Positions 23,247-27,833 of a DNA stretch of 27,833 nucleotides are shown here, in pieces. A model generated the notes under the pieces. It ran no database searches, was not told where the DNA came from, and saw nothing but the letters and a program-made list of their open reading frames with translations. The stretch lies in the NCBI GenBank assembly GCA_937893015.1, contig CALBJX010000107.1, forward strand, positions 1 through 27,833, given 5' to 3'. The first letter of the stretch is position 1, and every line of letters begins with the position of its first letter. A program made the position numbers and the translations under genes. This stretch comes from an uncultured Verrucomicrobiales bacterium (GTDB lineage: Bacteria; Verrucomicrobiota; Verrucomicrobiia; Verrucomicrobiales; Akkermansiaceae).

Positions 23247-24365
23247 GTGAAACACTGGTTCCGCAATCTCGTTTTGCTTGTACTGCTCATCGGAGCAGTC
23301 ACGGGCGGCGTGTCCCTGCGGAACTATGCGGAGGAGCTGGCGCTGCCCATCCTCACGCCCATCAACCCGTCCTACCGCGGCTTCAGCACCCTGCCGAAGA
23401 AGGCTCCGGGCCTGAAGCTGGAGCCCTTCACCTTCAAGGGGTTTGACGGCAAGGAGGTTCAGGCGGTCATCGCCGAGCGCGATGGTGAGGAGTCTTCCCG
23501 CCAGCTCACGATTCTCGGCAATCTGGCCGCCGAGCCCGCGACACGACTGAACGCCATCGATTACGTGCTCGTCTGTGTGGATTGGGACCACGGCATTCGC
23601 TCTGCGCTGCCGCTGGCGGAATCCCTGACGGCGGCGGGCCTCAAGTGCGTGCTCTGGGAACCGCGAGGCAAAGACAGCAAGCGCCCCTACACCACACATG
23701 GGCTGCGCGAACAGGCGGATGTGCCCCTGCTGCTGGATGCCCTGCAACAACAAGCGGAGAAAGCGGACCCCGTCATCGTCGCAGTGGGGCAGGGCTATGG
23801 TGCAGCCCTGCTGCTGCAGGCTGCCGCGCAGGAGAAGCGCATCAGCGGGCTGGTGTCCATCGATGCCTATGCCTCTCTGCGCAACTCCGTGAAGCGCAGT
23901 CTGCCGGAATCCCCGCTCACACCGCTCACCCTGCTGCTCATGGACGTGAAGTTCCGCCAGACTGTCGGCATGGAGAGCTTTGATGTGGCACCCGTGGAGA
24001 GTGCCGCCGCCATCGACCGCAATGTGCCCGTGTTGGTGATGAACTTCGTGCAGGAGTCTCCCATCAGCGATATGGACGATGCCGTGAACATTTTCCGCCG
24101 ACTCTCCTGCGAGCACAAGGAGATTCGCGCCCTCCGCACCGAAAACGACCCCGCCGATGCGCTGACGCGCATAGCCGTGCGCCGCGAGGGCTCCGATGAA
24201 AAAGCCCGCATCATTTCCGTGGAAGTCCCCCTGTGCAAGGATGAGGACGCCGCCATCACCGATGTGATTCACTGGCTGGACGGCTGTGTGGTGGATGCTG
24301 TTCTGGCTCCGCGTATTATGAACATGCCCGCACGCATTGCCTCGGGCTCCGACAACCGCCGCTGA
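23247..24365 (+). CDS. Alpha/beta-hydrolase-fold envelope protein lacking the nucleophile serine
   Basis: This 372-residue protein starts at a GTG 15 nt after argJ. An N-terminal hydrophobic segment (about 8-25) acts as a signal or membrane anchor. The core resembles alpha/beta hydrolases: DYVLVCVDWDHGIRSALPLAESLTAAGLKCVLWEPRGKD, then VIVAVGQGYGAALLLQAA (177-194), and GLVSIDAYASL. The nucleophile elbow GxSxG reads GQGYG, with Gly183 in place of Ser. The protein is therefore probably non-catalytic, or uses another residue. The function is unknown. The OmpA-domain gene begins one base after its stop, so the two may work together in the envelope. Confidence 0.75.
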   Translation: MKHWFRNLVLLVLLIGAVTGGVSLRNYAEELALPILTPINPSYRGFSTLPKKAPGLKLEPFTFKGFDGKEVQAVIAERDGEESSRQLTILGNLAAEPATRLNAIDYVLVCVDWDHGIRSALPLAESLTAAGLKCVLWEPRGKDSKRPYTTHGLREQADVPLLLDALQQQAEKADPVIVAVGQGYGAALLLQAAAQEKRISGLVSIDAYASLRNSVKRSLPESPLTPLTLLLMDVKFRQTVGMESFDVAPVESAAAIDRNVPVLVMNFVQESPISDMDDAVNIFRRLSCEHKEIRALRTENDPADALTRIAVRREGSDEKARIISVEVPLCKDEDAAITDVIHWLDGCVVDAVLAPRIMNMPARIASGSDNRR

Positions 24366-24366
24366 C

Positions 24367-25809
24367 ATGCCCGATTTTGAAACACCCGAGGAACTGCGAA
24401 AAGCCATGCCGAAGCGCGGCAACAGCCGCCGCCGCGGCTATGAGCTGGCGCCGCAGCGCGACTACACGCTGCTCGCTGTATTCGCAGGGGTGACGGCGGG
24501 GTTGGTGCACCTCATGCTCATGTACTGGGCTCCGCTCCTGTTGGAGCTGGCGGGCTCGCATGAAATCCTGAAACCCAAGGTGGAGGATGAGGAAATCCGC
24601 GTCGTGGTGAAGCCGCAGGATCAGGAAATCGAGGAGGCAACGCCGGAGACGCCGCCGGAGGAGACACCCGAGCCGGAGGAAATTGTTTACGAGCCCGCCG
24701 AAATCGACATCCTCGATGCCGAGATGGAAGAGCTTGATATGGCGCCCGGTAAGACGGAGATTGCCATACCCAAGCCCGTCATCACGGAGGCGGCAGAGAC
24801 CGCTGATTTCGAAGCTGCCATGGCCCCCACGGAGCTGGATGCCTCCGCCTTCCACGCCGAGCCCGTGCCGCCGCAGGATGTGGCTGTCGCAGAGCCTAGC
24901 CCCGTCAACGCCAATGAGGTGATTGCCAATGTGGATGCAAAGATGGAGGAAGTGGAGGATGCCAAGGACAACGTTGAGCGTGAGCTGCGCGAGAGTGCCG
25001 CGCAGGAGGGCAAGGAGGGCCTGCCGTCCGATACCCGTAGTTTGGCGGAACTCATGGGCGAGGCCGACCCCGGCTCTAAGTCCGGCGTGGCGCGTCTCGG
25101 CGCGGATGTGCTCTTCGGCTTCAACGAGAGCAAGCTCCGCAACTCCGCTCGCATCACGATGCTGCAACTCGCAGCGCTTATCCAGAAGAATCCGCAGACC
25201 TATTTCCTCATCGAAGGCCACACCGACAGCTCGGGCGGCGAGGACTACAACAATCTTCTCGGCTTGCTGCGTGCCGCCGCCGTGCGCGATTGGCTGGTGA
25301 GCAACAATATTCCCGTGCAGTATGTCTACATCCGCTCCTGCGGCTATCGTCAGCCGCTGGCGGACGTGAATCTGCCCAAGGAGGAGCAGGAACTCAACCG
25401 CCGCGTGGAAATCCACATGCGCAAGGGCGGTGAGCAGATGCCTGAGGGGGCTGTGCCATCTTCCTACAAGGTGGATACGAACACGAGTGTGTCCGTGCAG
25501 ATTCAGCGCGGCGTGCGTGCCCCGCAGACAGCCGAAATGACGCTCAAGGTGCCGGAAAAGCCCAAGATGCCGGATTTCAAGGCAGAGCAGGGGGATGCCG
25601 ACATTCCTCTGCTGCCCGAACTCGCCGCCGAGGCGGCGAAGAAGGCTGCTGCTGCCAAAGCGACGACGGCGGCGAAGCCCGCGACTCCCGCCAAGCCGAC
25701 GGCTGCCGGAGCTAAAAAGCCCGCTTCCAAGACCGGTGCTGCTGCGCTGAAGAAGATTCAGAACAGTACGAAGAAGAAACCCGCCCCCAAGAATGGCAAG
25801 AAGCGTTGA
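24367..25809 (+). CDS. OmpA-domain envelope protein with TonB-like N-terminus and Lys/Ala-rich tail
   Basis: From the ATG at 24367 the protein has 480 residues. A short basic cytoplasmic segment is followed by one membrane helix (about 33-60), then a long Glu/Pro-rich stretch (to about 235) as in TonB-type proteins. An OmpA C-terminal peptidoglycan-binding domain follows (about 245-352) with EGHTDSSGGEDYNNLL, Asp287, Arg302 and NRRVEIH. The domain binds the peptide stem of peptidoglycan in the periplasm. After it comes a region of about 60 residues rich in Lys, Ala and Pro (about 420-480), unlike ordinary Pal/OmpA proteins. It starts 1 nt after the previous stop and overlaps the HAD gene by 17 nt. 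Confidence 0.88.
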   Translation: MPDFETPEELRKAMPKRGNSRRRGYELAPQRDYTLLAVFAGVTAGLVHLMLMYWAPLLLELAGSHEILKPKVEDEEIRVVVKPQDQEIEEATPETPPEETPEPEEIVYEPAEIDILDAEMEELDMAPGKTEIAIPKPVITEAAETADFEAAMAPTELDASAFHAEPVPPQDVAVAEPSPVNANEVIANVDAKMEEVEDAKDNVERELRESAAQEGKEGLPSDTRSLAELMGEADPGSKSGVARLGADVLFGFNESKLRNSARITMLQLAALIQKNPQTYFLIEGHTDSSGGEDYNNLLGLLRAAAVRDWLVSNNIPVQYVYIRSCGYRQPLADVNLPKEEQELNRRVEIHMRKGGEQMPEGAVPSSYKVDTNTSVSVQIQRGVRAPQTAEMTLKVPEKPKMPDFKAEQGDADIPLLPELAAEAAKKAAAAKATTAAKPATPAKPTAAGAKKPASKTGAAALKKIQNSTKKKPAPKNGKKR

Positions 25810-26671
25810 GGAGTTTGACACGCTTCCCGGTCTCGCTGCCGTGGACGGGACGTCCTGCCGCTGGCTGGTGGCGTTGGATTATGACGGCACGCTGCGCGGT
25901 GATGACGAGTGTCCGATTGTCCCTGAATTTCTCTCGCTGATGGCGGCGTGGCGCCCCTACGGCGTGCGTTGGGGTATCAATACGGGGCGTAGTCTCGGCT
26001 ATCTTTGCGAGGAGCTGCTGTCCTGCGTATCCGTACTGCCGGATTTCCTTTGCACCACGGAGCGTTTTGCCTATCTCGCGGACGGGCAGGGGAGAGTTGT
26101 GCCCGCCATGGACTTCAACCGCGAGAGCTATGAGGCGAATGCTCGTTTGCGCCGCGAGCTGCACGCCCCGCTGGCGGCTGAGATGGCGCGCATCAGCACC
26201 CTGCACCCCGAGTGGGAGTGGGTGTTCGCGCCGAATGACCCGCTCTCCGTGCAGGCAAAGGATTCCGCGACGATGGACGGCATCGCGCCGCTCCTGCAAC
26301 CTTTCGTGGACAGTCTGGCGGGCGTGGCGATGCAGCGCGCGAGCCGCTTCATGCGTCTCTCCGATGCTCGTTTCAACAAGGCGACGGCTCTCGGCTATGT
26401 GATGCAGCAATGGAACGTGGATGCCGCGCATCTCTTCGCCATGGGTGATGGGCACAACGATCTCGATGTGTTCAACCGCTTTCCCGATTCCTATTTCGGT
26501 TGTCCTGCGGACGCACACCCTGACATTATCGCGCTCATGCCGTCCATGAGCGGTCATGTGTCGGAGAGCAGGGGAGTCATCAGCCTCCTTCTTCGCTGGT
26601 TTGAGGAGCGAGTGCTCCCCGAGGAGGAGAAATGCGGCATAAAATGTCAGCAAATGTCTGTTTCGGCTTGA
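25793..26671 (+). CDS. HAD-superfamily phosphatase (Cof/SPP-like)
   Basis: This 292-residue cytoplasmic hydrolase carries the HAD motifs in order: I, ALDYDGTL with Asp29 and Asp31; II, NTGR with Thr64; III, Lys196; IV, MGDGHNDLDVF (217-227). The C2-type cap between motifs II and III is typical of Cof-like sugar phosphatases and sucrose-phosphate phosphatases. The substrate is not known. Its ATG overlaps the end of the OmpA-domain gene by 17 nt, so translation may be coupled and it belongs to the argJ run. Its stop codon overlaps the -35 of the next promoter. Confidence 0.88.
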   Translation: MARSVEEFDTLPGLAAVDGTSCRWLVALDYDGTLRGDDECPIVPEFLSLMAAWRPYGVRWGINTGRSLGYLCEELLSCVSVLPDFLCTTERFAYLADGQGRVVPAMDFNRESYEANARLRRELHAPLAAEMARISTLHPEWEWVFAPNDPLSVQAKDSATMDGIAPLLQPFVDSLAGVAMQRASRFMRLSDARFNKATALGYVMQQWNVDAAHLFAMGDGHNDLDVFNRFPDSYFGCPADAHPDIIALMPSMSGHVSESRGVISLLLRWFEERVLPEEEKCGIKCQQMSVSA

Positions 26672-26697
26672 CAATTTAGTTAAAAAAGGTTTATATA
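26668..26697 (+). promoter_or_regulatory. Strong promoter of the small ribosomal protein gene
   Basis: TTGACA (26668-26673), an 18-nt AT-rich spacer and TATATA (26692-26697). The leader is about 65 nt, and no clear Shine-Dalgarno sequence precedes the ATG at 26770. A strong promoter fits a ribosomal protein. Confidence 0.7.
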
Positions 26698-26769
26698 TCC
26701 CGCCGTAACGCACCCCGCGTTGCCGATCATTCTCCCGAAGAGAACTTAACAACGAAATCATAAACCATT

Positions 26770-26874
26770 ATGGGATCGCTTAAGAAGAGACGTAAGGCTA
26801 AGATCAACAAGCACAAGCGCAGCAAGCGCATGCGCCAGAACCGCCATAAGAAGCGTTTGCGTTACAAGTCCTAA
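26770..26874 (+). CDS. AURKAIP1/COX24-domain small ribosomal protein (mS38-like)
   Basis: This is a 34-residue, highly basic protein: MGSLKKRRKAKINKHKRSKR, then MRQNRHKKRLRYKS. The pattern SLKKRRxxKINKHKRxKRxRxNRHK is that of the short bacterial relatives of mitochondrial ribosomal protein mS38 (COX24/AURKAIP1 domain), which bind the small subunit near the decoding region. Basic residues make up more than half of the chain. It has its own strong promoter and is followed by an intrinsic terminator at 26919-26952, so it is a single-gene unit. Such short genes are often missed. Confidence 0.88.
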   Translation: MGSLKKRRKAKINKHKRSKRMRQNRHKKRLRYKS

Positions 26875-26918
26875 GCTGCGCGCTTGGGCCACGTCCGCAA
26901 AGCGACGCTGTCTTTCTC

Positions 26919-26952
26919 ACGGTCTGCTTCCGTCAGGGAGCAGGCCGTTTTT
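26919..26952 (+). terminator. Intrinsic terminator after the small ribosomal protein gene
   Basis: A 13-bp stem (two G-U pairs) ACGGTCTGCTTCC / GGGAGCAGGCCGT with a GTCA loop is followed by TTTT on the plus strand. Confidence 0.85.
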
Positions 26953-26975
26953 ATGCTGCGGAAGGAGCAGGGTGT

Positions 26976-27395
26976 TCAAGCGTTCCGTCGCTTCCACCCG
27001 AGATAGAGCAGCAGTAATACCATAACGGGGATGTGGTAGTAGCTGATGCAGGCATCCGCCGTCATCAGGTCGTATGCAGTTTCTCCGTCGCAAGGGAGGC
27101 CGAGATACGACACCAGCTCGCATAAGCGGAGATATCCCGTTTCCTCTCGGAAGGGGCATATCACCCATACCGCTATGCTGAGAAAGCCCCACGGGTAGAG
27201 AATGCGCCTCGGTACAAACAGGACGGCGAGTAGGGCTAAAACATTCAGTGCCATCAGACCGACCTCCGCGAGGACGGACTCCACGATGAGACTTTTCGGG
27301 AGAAGGAGGAGGAACAAGCCGACGAAATAGTGCCATGCGCCCAAGGCGGCAATCACGCGAAGGAGAATGGCAAAGACACGTTGAACGGTAGGCAT
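26976..27395 (-). CDS. Small multi-spanning membrane protein of unknown function
   Basis: This 139-residue hydrophobic protein has about four membrane segments (about 7-34, 38-60, 66-81 and 118-134) and no motif I recognise. The ATG at 27395 is supported by a promoter (TTGCAT-17-TATGCT) ending 6 nt before it. A short loop with charged residues (FREETGYLRLCELVSYLGLPCDGETAY) separates the last two helices. It converges on the small ribosomal protein gene and has no same-strand neighbour in the window. Confidence 0.7.
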   Translation of the reverse strand: MPTVQRVFAILLRVIAALGAWHYFVGLFLLLLPKSLIVESVLAEVGLMALNVLALLAVLFVPRRILYPWGFLSIAVWVICPFREETGYLRLCELVSYLGLPCDGETAYDLMTADACISYYHIPVMVLLLLYLGWKRRNA

Positions 27396-27401
27396 GTCGG
27401 C

Positions 27402-27430
27402 AGCATAACATGGTGATGCGGCGCATGCAA
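27402..27430 (-). promoter_or_regulatory. Promoter of the small membrane protein gene, leaderless geometry
   Basis: On the minus strand: TTGCAT (27430-27425), a 17-nt spacer, TATGCT (27407-27402), then 6 nt to the ATG at 27395. Confidence 0.55.
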
Positions 27431-27522
27431 GTGTCGAATTGAGTCGTGTGTGCGGTACAATCCCAGCATCCGAAGGGAAGAATACGTCCCATTTCTCCCA
27501 TATTTACAACTACGCATAATAT

Positions 27523-27649
27523 ATGTAATGCAAAATCCGACAGGAGTCGGATATTTGCATTACATATGGGGGACTAGCGGGTGCCCGACTCGTGTCGGAT
27601 TTGGCATTACATTTCAGGATGTGCGGCGGCCCGACTCGTGTCGGATTTG
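27523..27649. repeat. Hairpin-bearing intergenic repeat units with conserved GCATTACAT
   Basis: An imperfect inverted repeat at 27523-27565 (ATGTAATGC ... GCATTACAT, inner stem TCCGAC-AGGA-GTCGGA) is followed by two units of about 47 bp. Each contains a hairpin CCGAC-TCGT-GTCGG and starts with GCATTACAT (27557, 27604). Apart from these the stretch 27431-27649 holds no gene. Confidence 0.8.
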
Positions 27650-27833
27650 GCATTACATCCCATGACAAGCGTCACCCCGCACATTCGCATTACGTCCCAT
27701 GACAAGCGTCACCCCGCACATTCGCATTACATCCCATGACAAGCGTCACCCCGCACATTCGCATTACGTCCCATGACAAGCGTCACCCCGCACATTCGCA
27801 TTACATCCCATGACAAGCGTCACCCCGCACATT
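27650..27833. repeat. 37-bp tandem repeat, five copies to the window edge
   Basis: Copies start at 27650, 27687, 27724, 27761 and 27798, with the last cut by the window edge. Each begins GCATTAC(A/G)T and contains the short palindrome TGAC-AAGC-GTCA. The A/G position alternates A, G, A, G, A, so the real unit may be a 74-bp dimer. It continues the GCATTACAT series of the preceding repeats. There is no unique spacer, so this is not a CRISPR array. Confidence 0.9.

Noticed and set aside
27650..27833. Second CRISPR array at the right edge
   Set aside because: Units are directly adjacent 37-bp copies with no variable spacers.

Overview
The window looks like a chromosomal segment of a verrucomicrobium related to Akkermansia. 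This is inferred from the Cas9, which resembles the Akkermansia muciniphila type as I remember it, from a fused MurC-MurB, and from the general gene content. There is no rRNA gene to confirm it. The host genes are GC-rich. The cas genes are visibly more AT-rich.

Layout. On the minus strand, 1-4672 carries the tail of a dcw-type cell-wall/division cluster: murC-murB fusion, ddl, ftsQ, then an M20 peptidase running off the left edge. Plus-strand 4913-9194 is a complete type II-C CRISPR-Cas operon (cas9-cas1-cas2). A minus-strand tracrRNA gene lies in front of cas9, and a 32-repeat, 31-spacer array lies behind cas2 (9238-11317). Next on the plus strand are a PiT phosphate transporter with a PhoU-like tail, a 155-bp nested-palindrome element, a PhoR-like histidine kinase and a ComEC-like protein. 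A minus-strand block follows (signal peptidase I, squalene/phytoene synthase, BASS transporter). Then come a plus-strand membrane protein, a minus-strand DUF2147 protein, and a plus-strand run of argJ, a degenerate alpha/beta hydrolase, an OmpA-domain envelope protein and a HAD phosphatase. The window closes with a 34-residue mS38-like ribosomal protein, a small membrane protein, and a block of hairpin-bearing tandem repeats at the right edge.

The CRISPR locus is the most interesting part. Read on the minus strand, each repeat contains a -35-like TTGAAT, a 16-nt gap and an extended -10 (TGnTACAAT). Every spacer could therefore have its own promoter. The tracrRNA has a near-consensus promoter that starts it at the anti-repeat, and an intrinsic terminator at its end. 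Its -10 overlaps the opposing cas9 -10, and the cas9 -35 lies inside the anti-repeat. The array ends beside cas2 in a perfect 18-bp palindrome made from half a repeat, followed by a T-run on the minus strand. A 14-nt near copy of the repeat start (13/14) forms the -35 region of the murC promoter, with the same 36-nt geometry as a repeat. A chimeric repeat in the array records an unequal crossover.

A second theme is expression style. Several genes have promoter boxes placed so that transcription should start at, or a few bases before, the ATG, and few genes have a Shine-Dalgarno sequence. Leaderless mRNAs appear common here.
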